Assembly (NCBI GenBank): GCA_900317425.1
Contig: ONGR01000003.1
Coordinates: 37,809 to 101,808 of the forward strand
Source: an uncultured Eubacteriales bacterium
GTDB taxonomy: Bacteria; Bacillota; Clostridia; Oscillospirales; Oscillospiraceae
Length of the DNA: 64,000 bases
Direction of reading: 5' to 3'
Position numbers and translations under genes: made by a program. Below, one piece after another: positions 16,749 to 26,249 of this stretch (position 1 is the first letter of the stretch; each line of letters opens with the position of its first letter). The notes below the pieces were generated by a model, which worked only from the letters and a program-made list of their open reading frames with translations, did not search any database and was not told where the DNA came from.

Positions 16749-17690
16749 TTACGCCTCCGCTACCTCTGCCACGGCCTGCAGGACAGCGGCCTTGGCATCT
16801 GCCATGGTGCCCTCCACCAGGGCGCCGGCGGCCGCACGGTGTCCGCCGCCGCCCAGCTTGGCGCAGACGGCGCAGGCGTCCACCCGGGGACCGGAGCGGA
16901 CGGAGATCTTGATGCTGCCGGGCTTCAGCTCCCGCAGGGTGACGCCGCAGTCGGTGCCTTCCACCAGGGCGGCCAGGGAGCTGAGCTCCTCTATGTCGGC
17001 CTCGGTGGCGTGCATCTCCTGGCGCAGGGACAGGGGGATCTGCATGATGACCACCCGGTCCTGGTCGTAGAGCTCCATGTCCGCCACCATCCGGCTCTCC
17101 ATGGCCAGGCGGGTCTTGCTCTTGGTGCGAAACAGCGCCTTGTTCACCGCGAATACGTCCACCTGCTCCAGCAGGGCGGCGGCAATGCGGTGGGTGCGGG
17201 CGGTGGTGTTGGAATAGACGAAGCAGCCGGTGTCGGTGGAGATGGCCACGTACAGCGGCAGAGCGATGGCGGGGGTGACGGGGGTCAGAGCGTGGATGAC
17301 CCCGTAGACGATCTCACCGGCGGCGGCAGCCGTGGCGTCCACGCAGGCGTGCCGGGCGAAGCTGCTGTAGGAGGGGTGGTGGTCGATGGCCAGTTCAATG
17401 CTGTCGGCGTATCGTTTCGCGTTTTCCGGCAGCAGGCTGGGGGCGGCCACGTCCACGCTGATGACGTGCTCCGGTGTAAAGCCGTCCGACCCCCAGTAGG
17501 GGGCGGCGTAGGGGGCGTAGGTGGCGGTGATCTCCGGGTTGTAAAGGAGATGGGCCGTCTTGCCCAGATCCCGCAGGGCCTGGCATAGCGCCGCGGCGGA
17601 GCCGATGGTGTCCCCGTCGGGCCGCACGTGGGTCAGGAGCAGGACGTTGTTCAGATTGCGCAGATATCCGGCAGTTTCTAAAATGTTCAT
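16749..17690 (-). CDS. nrnA: DHH family phosphoesterase, NrnA-type oligoribonuclease / pAp phosphatase
   Basis: 313 residues; degrades nano-RNAs and may dephosphorylate pAp. DHH domain: LLTHVRPDGDTIGSAAAL near the N-terminus and AIDHHPSYSS near residue 107; DHHA1 domain with GGGGHRAAAGA at the C-terminus. Two starts are possible: GTG at 17696 (overlaps the rbfA stop as GTGA, SD too close) or ATG at 17690 with GGAGG about ten bases upstream, which I prefer. Sits between rbfA and truB. Confidence 0.92.
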   Translation of the reverse strand: MNILETAGYLRNLNNVLLLTHVRPDGDTIGSAAALCQALRDLGKTAHLLYNPEITATYAPYAAPYWGSDGFTPEHVISVDVAAPSLLPENAKRYADSIELAIDHHPSYSSFARHACVDATAAAAGEIVYGVIHALTPVTPAIALPLYVAISTDTGCFVYSNTTARTHRIAAALLEQVDVFAVNKALFRTKSKTRLAMESRMVADMELYDQDRVVIMQIPLSLRQEMHATEADIEELSSLAALVEGTDCGVTLRELKPGSIKISVRSGPRVDACAVCAKLGGGGHRAAAGALVEGTMADAKAAVLQAVAEVAEA

Positions 17691-17692
17691 GG

Positions 17693-18076
17693 TCACTTGT
17701 CCTCCGGCAGCACGATGTCCGCATTGGCGGGGTTGGCCGGCTTGACGTTGTTCAGCATCTCCAGAATGTGGGCGCCGTGGGCGATGGAATCGTCGGCGAA
17801 GAACTGGAGCTCCGGCGTATAGCGCAGGCCCAGACGGCCGCCCAGTTCCCGGCGGAGATAGCCGGCGGCGGACTTGAGACCCCGCATGAGATCCTTCTTA
17901 TCGGTGCGGTCCAGGGCGCTGATATAGACGCGGGCATAGCGCAGGTCGCTGGTGGTATCCACGTGGGTGATGGTGATCATGGCGTCACTGACCCGGGGGT
18001 CCTTGACGGTACGCAGCAGGGCGCTGAGCTCCTGCTGGATCTCGCCGTTGATACGGCCGATACGATTGGAAGCCAT
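17693..18076 (-). CDS. rbfA: Ribosome-binding factor A
   Basis: 127-residue KH-like protein that binds the 30S subunit during late 16S rRNA processing. Seen: MASNRIGRINGEIQQELS, DPRVSDAMITITHVD and YARVYIS. The ATG at 18076 follows AAAGGAG; a longer frame runs back through the hairpin array but has no initiation signals. Separated from infB by 240 bp of palindromic DNA, so its expression may be partly uncoupled. Confidence 0.95.
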   Translation of the reverse strand: MASNRIGRINGEIQQELSALLRTVKDPRVSDAMITITHVDTTSDLRYARVYISALDRTDKKDLMRGLKSAAGYLRRELGGRLGLRYTPELQFFADDSIAHGAHILEMLNNVKPANPANADIVLPEDK

Positions 18077-18107
18077 AGTATCGTCTCCTTTCAGGGGAAT
18101 GTGAAAA

Positions 18108-18315
18108 GATGGGCGGGCGAAGACGCCCGCCCATCGACCTTGTGATAAAGCCTCGCAGAGTTCGCGTCCGCAGACGCGAAGATGTGAAATTGTTTTTCTG
18201 ACGACATGCGCGTCAGAAAAACCCTGCGCAGTCCGCAAGTGTGCGAGCATGCGAGTGCGCGCAGCGGACTGTATTCCTTCTCGGCGTTCAAACCAGCGAA
18301 GCGTTTGAATGCCGA
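18108..18315. repeat. Second array of hairpins, between infB and rbfA
   Basis: Non-coding block with five inverted repeats: 18108-18135 (12-bp perfect stem, 4-nt loop), 18161-18180 (8-bp), 18192-18222 (12-bp perfect), 18229-18271 (8-bp arms, long loop) and 18281-18315 (13-bp arms, one G-U). The sequences differ from the array near 12.4 kb but the architecture is the same. The 18108-18135 hairpin is followed on the minus strand by CTTTTCAC just before the rbfA SD and could act as a weak terminator. Confidence 0.7.
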
Positions 18316-18318
18316 AGT

Positions 18319-20682
<2,364 letters not shown>

Positions 20683-20737
20683 ATAAAGCCACCTCCATGA
20701 TTGAGATAGGAACGTGCGCCGTCAAAGCGCACAGCAT

Positions 20738-21178
20738 TTACTTCGTTTTGCGGCCCTCGCCGCGCTTCTTGCCCCGCCGAAGATTTTTCTCGTGCCGGGC
20801 CTGCTCCTGCCGGCGCTCCAGCGCCCGCTTTGCCTTGACGGCCAGCTGCTCCGAGACGTCCCGGTAGCTCTCGTCCAGCGCTGCCAGCTTCTTGACGATG
20901 GCATCGGCAAAGCCGATGTCCGTCACGGCGGCCATGGCCACGCTGGTGCGGCCCAGGCAACTGCCCAGGGCGTCCTTATCGGCCGGGATGGTCAGCAGCA
21001 GGCAGCTTCCGGCCTCGGCAAAGGACGCGGCGCGACGGGCGGAGGAGGGGGCAGCGTCGGACGCCACCAGGATGATCCGGGCCTTTTTGGCACGGGCGGC
21101 GGCACCCACCGGCTCCTCGCCGATCTCCACGCGGCCGGCCTTCTTGGCCAGACCGATCATTGACAGAATATGCTCCAC
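20738..21178 (-). CDS. L7Ae-family RNA-binding protein (YlxQ)
   Basis: 146 residues. The N-terminal 95 match the L7Ae/L30e fold that binds kink-turn RNA (MIGLAKKAGRVEIGEEPV, ARIILVASDAAPSS). The remaining 50 residues are a highly basic tail (KAKRALERRQEQARHEKNLRRGKK) not usual in the short Bacillus YlxQ, likely extra RNA contacts. GTG start one base after the preceding stop, with GGAGG six bases upstream. Confidence 0.88.
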   Translation of the reverse strand: MEHILSMIGLAKKAGRVEIGEEPVGAAARAKKARIILVASDAAPSSARRAASFAEAGSCLLLTIPADKDALGSCLGRTSVAMAAVTDIGFADAIVKKLAALDESYRDVSEQLAVKAKRALERRQEQARHEKNLRRGKKRGEGRKTK

Positions 21179-21179
21179 G

Positions 21180-21452
21180 TCAGACCTCCTGCGCCATCTG
21201 CGCCTCCAGGGCGTCGTAGACCGGCTCGGGGATCTCCAGGGAGAAGGCCCGCTCCAGCGCCCGGGACTTCCGTGCCTTCTTCAGGCAGGCCGGGTCGGGG
21301 CAGACGTAGGCCCCGCGGCCGGATTTTTTGCCGGTGCTGTCCAGCACGATCTCCCCCTCCGGGGTGCGTACCACGCGGATCAGCTCTTTTTTATCCTTCA
21401 TGGTGCGGCAGCCGACGCACTGACGCTGGGGGATCTTCTTCACTTTCTGCAT
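21180..21452 (-). CDS. ylxR: YlxR family RNA-binding protein (DUF448)
   Basis: 90 residues with the family signature RQCVGCRTMKDKKELIRVVR and GRGAYVCPDPACLKKA. YlxR proteins bind RNA and have been reported to interact with RNase P in Bacillus. I place the start at ATG 21452 with AAGG eight bases upstream; a GTG three codons earlier would overlap the SD. Conserved position between nusA and ylxQ. Confidence 0.92.
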   Translation of the reverse strand: MQKVKKIPQRQCVGCRTMKDKKELIRVVRTPEGEIVLDSTGKKSGRGAYVCPDPACLKKARKSRALERAFSLEIPEPVYDALEAQMAQEV

Positions 21453-21483
21453 ACCGCACACCTTCTTTCTTCCGTTGGGAAAC

Positions 21484-22542
21484 TCAGTCCTCGCGATAGG
21501 ACTCGGGCTTGATGTCGATCTTGTAGCCGGTGAGGCGGGCGGCCAGGCGGGCGTTCTGACCCTCCTTGCCGATGGCCAGAGACAGCTGATCGTCCGGCAC
21601 GATGACGCGGCAGCTCTTGCCCTCGTCGGCCAGGATCACGTTCAGCACGTCGGCGGGAGCCAGAGCGGCGGCCACAAACTGGGCGGGATCCTCGGACCAG
21701 CGGATGATGTCGATCTTCTCGCCGCGGAGCTCGTCGACGATGGCGTTGACCCGCTGACCGCGGGGACCGATGCAGGCACCGATGGGATCCACGTTCTCAT
21801 CCTCGGACCAGACCGCCATCTTGGTGCGGTTGCCGGCCTCGCGGGCCACGCTGCGGATCTCCACGGTGCCGTCGTAGATCTCGGGCACCTCCAGCTCAAA
21901 GAGGCGCTTCACCAGGCCGGGGTGGGTCCGGGAGATCAGCACCTGGGGGCCGCGGGTGGTGCGGCGGACCTCCACCAGATACACCTTCACCAGCTGGCCC
22001 TCGCGCAGCTCCTCGCCCTCCACCTGCTCGCCGGTGGTGAGGACGGCCTCGGTGGACTCGTTGCCGGTGCCGATGCGCAGGATCACGTTGCCGGTGCGGG
22101 GGTCGATGCGCATGACGGTGCCGGTGAGGATCTCGTGCTGCTTGGAGTTGAACTCGTCATAGACCATGCCGTGCTCGGCCTCCCGCAGGCCCTGGATGAT
22201 GACCTGCTTGCCGTTGCCGGCGGCAATGCGGCCGAACTCCACGTTGTTGACGGGGATGTTCACCACGCCGCCCAGCTCGTACTTGGCGGAGAGCTTCCTT
22301 GCCTCCTCCAGGGAGATCTGGGTGCCGGGGTTCTCCACCTCCTCCACGATCTCCTTCTGCACGTACATCTTCAGATCCTTTTTCACCTCGTCCACGTCCA
22401 CGATCACGTTCTCCACGCCCTCGTGGTCCCGCTTATAGGCGGTGGTCAGCGCCTGAATGATCTTGCCCATCATGAAGTTCTGGGGAATGCCGCGCTCCTT
22501 TTCCAGCAGTGCCAGCGCGGCGAAGATCTCGTCACATTTCAT
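21484..22542 (-). CDS. nusA: Transcription termination/antitermination factor NusA
   Basis: 352 residues: N-terminal polymerase-binding domain (about 1-125), S1 domain (about 130-200, LTGTVMRIDPRTGNVILRIG), and two KH domains with GACIGPRGQRVNAIVDEL and LSLAIGKEGQNARLAARL. It lacks the C-terminal acidic repeats of the E. coli protein, as in Firmicutes. Modulates pausing and termination of RNA polymerase. Second gene of the operon after rimP. Confidence 0.97.
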   Translation of the reverse strand: MKCDEIFAALALLEKERGIPQNFMMGKIIQALTTAYKRDHEGVENVIVDVDEVKKDLKMYVQKEIVEEVENPGTQISLEEARKLSAKYELGGVVNIPVNNVEFGRIAAGNGKQVIIQGLREAEHGMVYDEFNSKQHEILTGTVMRIDPRTGNVILRIGTGNESTEAVLTTGEQVEGEELREGQLVKVYLVEVRRTTRGPQVLISRTHPGLVKRLFELEVPEIYDGTVEIRSVAREAGNRTKMAVWSEDENVDPIGACIGPRGQRVNAIVDELRGEKIDIIRWSEDPAQFVAAALAPADVLNVILADEGKSCRVIVPDDQLSLAIGKEGQNARLAARLTGYKIDIKPESYRED

Positions 22543-22576
22543 GGTCGTTTCTCCTTATCTTACTTCAAACGTGTTG

Positions 22577-23035
22577 TTAAAATTCAATGCGAAGGCGCAC
22601 CAGGGCGATCTCGCTCTTCTCAAAGCGTACCGGCTCGGCGGTGCCCATATCCAGCAGAACGGCGCCGTCCTCATATCCCGCCAGCTTGCCGGCGAACTCC
22701 TTGCGGCCGTCCCGGTTCTTGTAGGTCTTCACCAGCACCGGGCTGCCCATGAACTGGGCAAAGTCGGAGGGGCGCTTCAGCTGCCGCTCGGCGCCGGCGG
22801 AGGACACCTCGAACACATAGCTTCCCTCGATGGGATCCGCCTCATCCAGCAGGTCGCTGACGCGGCGGCTGACGGCCTCGCAGTCCAGAATATCCACGCC
22901 GCCGTCCTTGTCCAGGTACAGCCGCAGATACCACTGCCCGGCTTCACGGACGTACTCCACGTCCCACAGGCGGCAGCCATTTTCTTCCACCACAGGGGTG
23001 GCCAGCTCCGCCACGATCTCGGTCACTTTTTTCAT
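22577..23035 (-). CDS. rimP: Ribosome maturation factor RimP
   Basis: 152 residues; assists 30S assembly. Recognised by the N-terminal GCRLWDVEYVREAGQWYLRLYLDKDGGVDILDCEAVSR region (residues about 22-60) and the Sm-like C-terminal domain (FEVSSAGAERQLKRPSDF onward). The start at ATG 23035 has GAGGA upstream; the seven-codon longer reading lacks an SD. First gene of the operon, with a leader containing a terminator-like hairpin. Confidence 0.95.
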   Translation of the reverse strand: MKKVTEIVAELATPVVEENGCRLWDVEYVREAGQWYLRLYLDKDGGVDILDCEAVSRRVSDLLDEADPIEGSYVFEVSSAGAERQLKRPSDFAQFMGSPVLVKTYKNRDGRKEFAGKLAGYEDGAVLLDMGTAEPVRFEKSEIALVRLRIEF

Positions 23036-23082
23036 GGTCGTCCTCGCGTTTCCCAAATTTTAAGGATCCAAATTTGCCCAAC

Positions 23083-23108
23083 AAAAAGAGCGGACATCAC
23101 GTCCACTC
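23083..23108 (-). terminator. Terminator-like hairpin in the rimP leader
   Basis: Minus-strand GAGTGGAC (23108-23101) pairs with GTCCGCTC (23095-23088) around a 5-nt loop and is followed by TTTTTGTTG. It lies downstream of the promoter and 48 bp before rimP, so it may attenuate the entire operon. Confidence 0.7.
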
Positions 23109-23135
23109 TGTCAAACAAACTACCTAACGGGTCAT

Positions 23136-23164
23136 ATGATACCATAATAAATACGGAAATGCAA
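23136..23164 (-). promoter_or_regulatory. Promoter of the rimP-nusA-infB-ribF operon
   Basis: Minus-strand TTGCAT (23164-23159), 17-bp spacer, TATCAT (23141-23136). Confidence 0.7.
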
Positions 23165-23204
23165 GAGTTTTTCCGGGAGAAATGGGACGAAAACGGACTT
23201 TTTC

Positions 23205-23245
23205 CGAAAAAACAGGCCGTCAAACGCGGTTGACGGCCTGTTTTT
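23205..23245 (-). terminator. Terminator of the zur-znuACB operon
   Basis: Minus-strand CAGGCCGTCAA (23240-23230) pairs perfectly with TTGACGGCCTG (23223-23213) and runs into TTTTTT. It overlaps the znuB stop codon by a couple of bases. Confidence 0.9.
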
Positions 23246-24059
23246 AATGACGTTTGAGGCGCGCGGCGAGGGAGCACAGCAGGAACACGGTGAGGTTGAC
23301 CACCACCACCGTGGCGCCCACCGGCGTGCTGACCAGATAGGAGATGGTGAGCCCCACACAGAAGGAGACCACGCTCATACCACCGGCCCAGATCACCACG
23401 CCCCGGAAGCTCTTGTGGATGCGCATGGCGCTGAGGGCGGGGAAGATCACCAGGCTGGAGATCAGCATGGCGCCCATCAGGCGCATGCCCAGCACGATGG
23501 TCAGCGCCGTGAGGACGGAGAGGAGGGTGTTGTAGAGTCCCACCTTCACGCCGGTGGCCCGGGAGAAGTTTTCGTCGAAGGTGATGGCGAAGAGCTTGTG
23601 GTAAAAGAGGACGAACAGCACCAGCACGGCGACGCTCAGGCCCACGCTGAGGGCTACGTCGGACCGGTCCATGGCCAGGATGGAGCCGAACATATAGCTG
23701 TCCACGTCGGTGGTCATGCCCGTGGTGAGGGAGGTGACGATGATGCCGATGGCCAGGGCCGAGGCGCTGGTGACGGCGATGGCGGCGTCAGCCCCCAGGG
23801 GGCTGTTCTCCGTCATCCGCAGGAGGATGACCGCCGCCAGGATCACCACCGGGATGGATACCGGCAGAGGCGCCCAGCCGCAGGCCAGGGCCACCGCCAG
23901 CGCGCCGAAGGACACGTGGCTCAGTCCGTCGCCGATCATGGAGTAGCGCTTGAGCACCAGAGGCACGCCCAGCAGCGCCGCGCACAGCGACACCAGAATG
24001 CCCACCACGAAGGCACGGAGGATAAAGGGATAGGTGAACATCTCCAGCAGCAGACTCAT
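23244..24059 (-). CDS. znuB: Zinc ABC transporter permease (ZnuB type)
   Basis: 271-residue membrane protein with about eight hydrophobic spans, of the ABC-3 family for Zn/Mn import. Recognisable by LVLKRYSMIGDGLSHVSFGALAVAL and GMRLMGAMLISSLVIFPALSA. The start overlaps the znuC stop (ATGA). Zinc rather than manganese is inferred from the Fur/Zur-type regulator heading the operon. Confidence 0.93.
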   Translation of the reverse strand: MSLLLEMFTYPFILRAFVVGILVSLCAALLGVPLVLKRYSMIGDGLSHVSFGALAVALACGWAPLPVSIPVVILAAVILLRMTENSPLGADAAIAVTSASALAIGIIVTSLTTGMTTDVDSYMFGSILAMDRSDVALSVGLSVAVLVLFVLFYHKLFAITFDENFSRATGVKVGLYNTLLSVLTALTIVLGMRLMGAMLISSLVIFPALSAMRIHKSFRGVVIWAGGMSVVSFCVGLTISYLVSTPVGATVVVVNLTVFLLCSLAARLKRH

Positions 24060-24781
24060 TTGCTCTCACCTCCGAACCGCTTGCCCCAGGGGGAGGCCAG
24101 GTATTCCTCCGGCGTGCCGCAGAACCACTGCTTCTGCCCGGCATAGAGGATCTTGGTGGCGTAGCGGAGGGCGCCCCGCATATCGTGGGTCACCATGACG
24201 ATGGCGATGCCCTCCTTCTTGTTGAGATAGTCCAGCGTTCGGTAGAGGTCCAGCGCCGCGGCGGGGTCCAGGCCGGTGATGGGCTCGTCCAGCACCAGCA
24301 GCTCCCCGGCGGCGCACAGGGCCCGGGCCAGCAGCACCCGCTGCTGCTGACCGCCGGACAACTCCCGATAGCACCGGTCCTTCAGCTCCAGGATGCCCAG
24401 CTTGCCCATGTTCATGAGAGCGGCGCTCTTCTCGGCGGGGGTATGGAAGAAGCGGATGCCGCTGCCGCTGAGAAAGCCGCTGAGCACCACCTCATACACC
24501 GTGGCGGGGAAGTCCTTCTGGGCCCGGGTCTGCTGGGGCAGATAGCCGATGGCGCCGCGGCGCAGGGCGTCGTCCCAGATGATGGCGCCGGACAGGGGCT
24601 TGAGCAGGCCCAGCAGGCTCTTGAGCAGGGTGGATTTGCCGCTGCCGTTCTCGCCCACGATGCAGAGATAGTCGCCCGGCCGGACCTGAAAGCTCAGCCC
24701 CTCCCAGATAGCCTGCCCCTCATAGCCCAGGGACACGTTCCGGCAGTCGATCCAGATTTTTTCGTTTTTCGTTTCGCTCAT
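24056..24781 (-). CDS. znuC: Zinc ABC transporter ATP-binding protein (ZnuC type)
   Basis: 241 residues with Walker A GENGSGKST, Q-loop GYLPQQTRAQKDFPATVYEVVLSG, signature LSGGQQQRVLLARAL and Walker B LLVLDEPITGLD. It powers zinc uptake together with the adjacent permease. It overlaps both neighbours by four bases. Confidence 0.94.
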   Translation of the reverse strand: MSETKNEKIWIDCRNVSLGYEGQAIWEGLSFQVRPGDYLCIVGENGSGKSTLLKSLLGLLKPLSGAIIWDDALRRGAIGYLPQQTRAQKDFPATVYEVVLSGFLSGSGIRFFHTPAEKSAALMNMGKLGILELKDRCYRELSGGQQQRVLLARALCAAGELLVLDEPITGLDPAAALDLYRTLDYLNKKEGIAIVMVTHDMRGALRYATKILYAGQKQWFCGTPEEYLASPWGKRFGGESK

Positions 24782-25719
24782 GAAAGGCCCTCCTTCAGGG
24801 CGTCTACGTTTCGCCGCATGAGGCTCAGATACGTCTCGCCGGCGTCAAAATCCGTCCGGCTGACGGTCTGGCAGGACTGGAAGGTCAGCACCCTGGCGCC
24901 GGTGGTGTCGGCGATGGCATCGGCGATCTTCCGGCTGCTCAGCTCGATGGTGTAGACCACCGGGATGTGCTCGTCGTTGACCTTGTCGATCAGATATTTC
25001 AGCGTGTGGAGACTAGGCTCGGTGTCGCTGGCGCAGCCGTGGAAGGCGGCCCGGTAGTCCAGACCGTAGGTGCGGCAGAAATACAGCAGGGGGAAGCGGT
25101 CGCCGAAGACCAGGGTGGTGCGCTGCGCGCCGTCCACCACCTGCCGGAACGCCCCGTCCAGCTCCGTCAGCTCCGCCAGATAGCCGTCCAGACGGGCCTG
25201 ATAATTCTCCGCGTGGGCGGGATCGGCGTCCATCAGCGTCTGGCCGATGACACGGCACAGCTCCATGGCAATGACGGGGGAGGTCCAGATGTGCTCGTCG
25301 TACTCGATCTCATCCTCTTCCTCGTCGTCCTCCTCCCGGACCTGCATGCCCTCCGCCACCTCCTCGGCCAGGGTGTCGGCGTAGTCCATCATGGCCAGGA
25401 CAGTGCCGATGCTCTCGCCGGAGGCGGCCAGAATATCCTCCACCCAGACCTCGCTCTCACCGCCGTTGTAGATAAACACGTCGGCCTGGGACAGGGTGAT
25501 CACGTCCAAGGGTGTGGGTTCAAAGCTGTGGGCCTCCCGTCCGGCGGCCACCAGCAGCGTCACGTCCACGTCGTCACCGCCGATCTGGCGGACGAAATCA
25601 TAGTAGGGGAACAGGGTGCAGACCACCTGCAGATTGCCGCTGTCGGGCTTTGCGCGCCTGCCGCAGCCGGGCAGGAGGAACAGCAGCACCAGCAGGAGAC
25701 AAATAACGCGTTTTCTCAT
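24778..25719 (-). CDS. znuA: Zinc ABC transporter substrate-binding lipoprotein (ZnuA type)
   Basis: 313 residues. The ATG at 25719 overlaps the zur stop and gives a lipoprotein signal (RVICLLLVLLFLLPGC). Cluster A-I binding protein: TLFPYYDFVRQIGG, metal-ligand candidates in GREAHSFEPTP (His near 63), DEHIWTSP (near 143) and AAFHGCASDTEPS. The loop before the second His, which is His-rich in ZnuA proteins, is instead strongly acidic (EEDDEEEDEIEYDEH). It captures zinc outside the membrane and hands it to the ZnuBC pair. Confidence 0.92.
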   Translation of the reverse strand: MRKRVICLLLVLLFLLPGCGRRAKPDSGNLQVVCTLFPYYDFVRQIGGDDVDVTLLVAAGREAHSFEPTPLDVITLSQADVFIYNGGESEVWVEDILAASGESIGTVLAMMDYADTLAEEVAEGMQVREEDDEEEDEIEYDEHIWTSPVIAMELCRVIGQTLMDADPAHAENYQARLDGYLAELTELDGAFRQVVDGAQRTTLVFGDRFPLLYFCRTYGLDYRAAFHGCASDTEPSLHTLKYLIDKVNDEHIPVVYTIELSSRKIADAIADTTGARVLTFQSCQTVSRTDFDAGETYLSLMRRNVDALKEGLS

Positions 25720-26123
25720 GTGGCGTCCTCCCGGGAGCAGGTCTCGCACAGACCGTAGAACAGGGTGCGGCGGGGATTGATGACGAAGTGGTGCTCCGAG
25801 AGCAGGTGGGCGTACAGCTCCCCCAGATGGGAGCAGTCCAGATGCTCGATGCGGCCGCAGCGCTCGCACTTGAGAAGAAAACAGTCCCGGCCGGCGTGGT
25901 GACTGCGGCAGTACTGATACCGGGCCCCCTCGTCGGTGACGATCTTGTGGACCAGACCCTGCTGTTCCAGCCGTTCCAGCTGGCGGTACACGGTGGTCAG
26001 CCCCACCCGGCTGCCCTGTCGGTGCAGCAGCTCCGCCAGCTCCGCGGCGCCGATGCCCTCGTCGCAGCCCTCGATGCAGCGCAGGACCTCCCGTTGCTGC
26101 CGGGTCATATAGGTGACAGACAT
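25716..26123 (-). CDS. zur: Fur-family zinc uptake regulator
   Basis: 135 residues: N-terminal winged helix (QQREVLRCIEGCDEG, LTTVYRQLERLEQQGLV) and C-terminal dimerisation domain with the sensing HHAGRDCFLLKCERC and the structural CETC pair. The operon context (znuACB) argues for Zur over Fur or PerR. It heads the operon and a near-perfect palindromic operator covers its own transcription start, so autorepression by zinc-loaded protein is expected. Confidence 0.92.
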   Translation of the reverse strand: MSVTYMTRQQREVLRCIEGCDEGIGAAELAELLHRQGSRVGLTTVYRQLERLEQQGLVHKIVTDEGARYQYCRSHHAGRDCFLLKCERCGRIEHLDCSHLGELYAHLLSEHHFVINPRRTLFYGLCETCSREDAT

Positions 26124-26137
26124 GGATATGCCTCCAA

Positions 26138-26162
26138 TTTGAAAATGAAAATCATTTTCAAA
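26138..26162. promoter_or_regulatory. Zur operator
   Basis: A perfect palindrome with 11-bp arms TTTGAAAATGA / TCATTTTCAAA and a 3-bp centre. Its core matches the Fur/Zur box pattern GAAAATGA...TCATTTTC. It begins at the last base of the -10 element and covers the transcription start of zur. Confidence 0.92.
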
Positions 26163-26189
26163 TTATAGCGGGTTTTTTCGCGGTGTCAA
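26162..26189 (-). promoter_or_regulatory. Promoter of zur-znuACB
   Basis: Minus-strand TTGACA (26189-26184), 16-bp spacer, TATAAT (26167-26162): consensus at both hexamers. The Zur operator abuts it, so repression by occlusion is likely. Confidence 0.92.
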
Positions 26190-26200
26190 GAGGTCACGGC

Positions 26201-26238
26201 AAAAAAACAGCACCGGCGCGGACGCGTCGGTGCTGTTT
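26201..26238 (-). terminator. Terminator of the lipid kinase gene
   Basis: Minus-strand CAGCACCG (26235-26228) pairs with CGGTGCTG (26215-26208) across a 12-nt GC-rich loop and is followed by seven T. It ends just before the zur promoter. Confidence 0.88.
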
Positions 26239-26249
26239 GGGAAGCGGGA

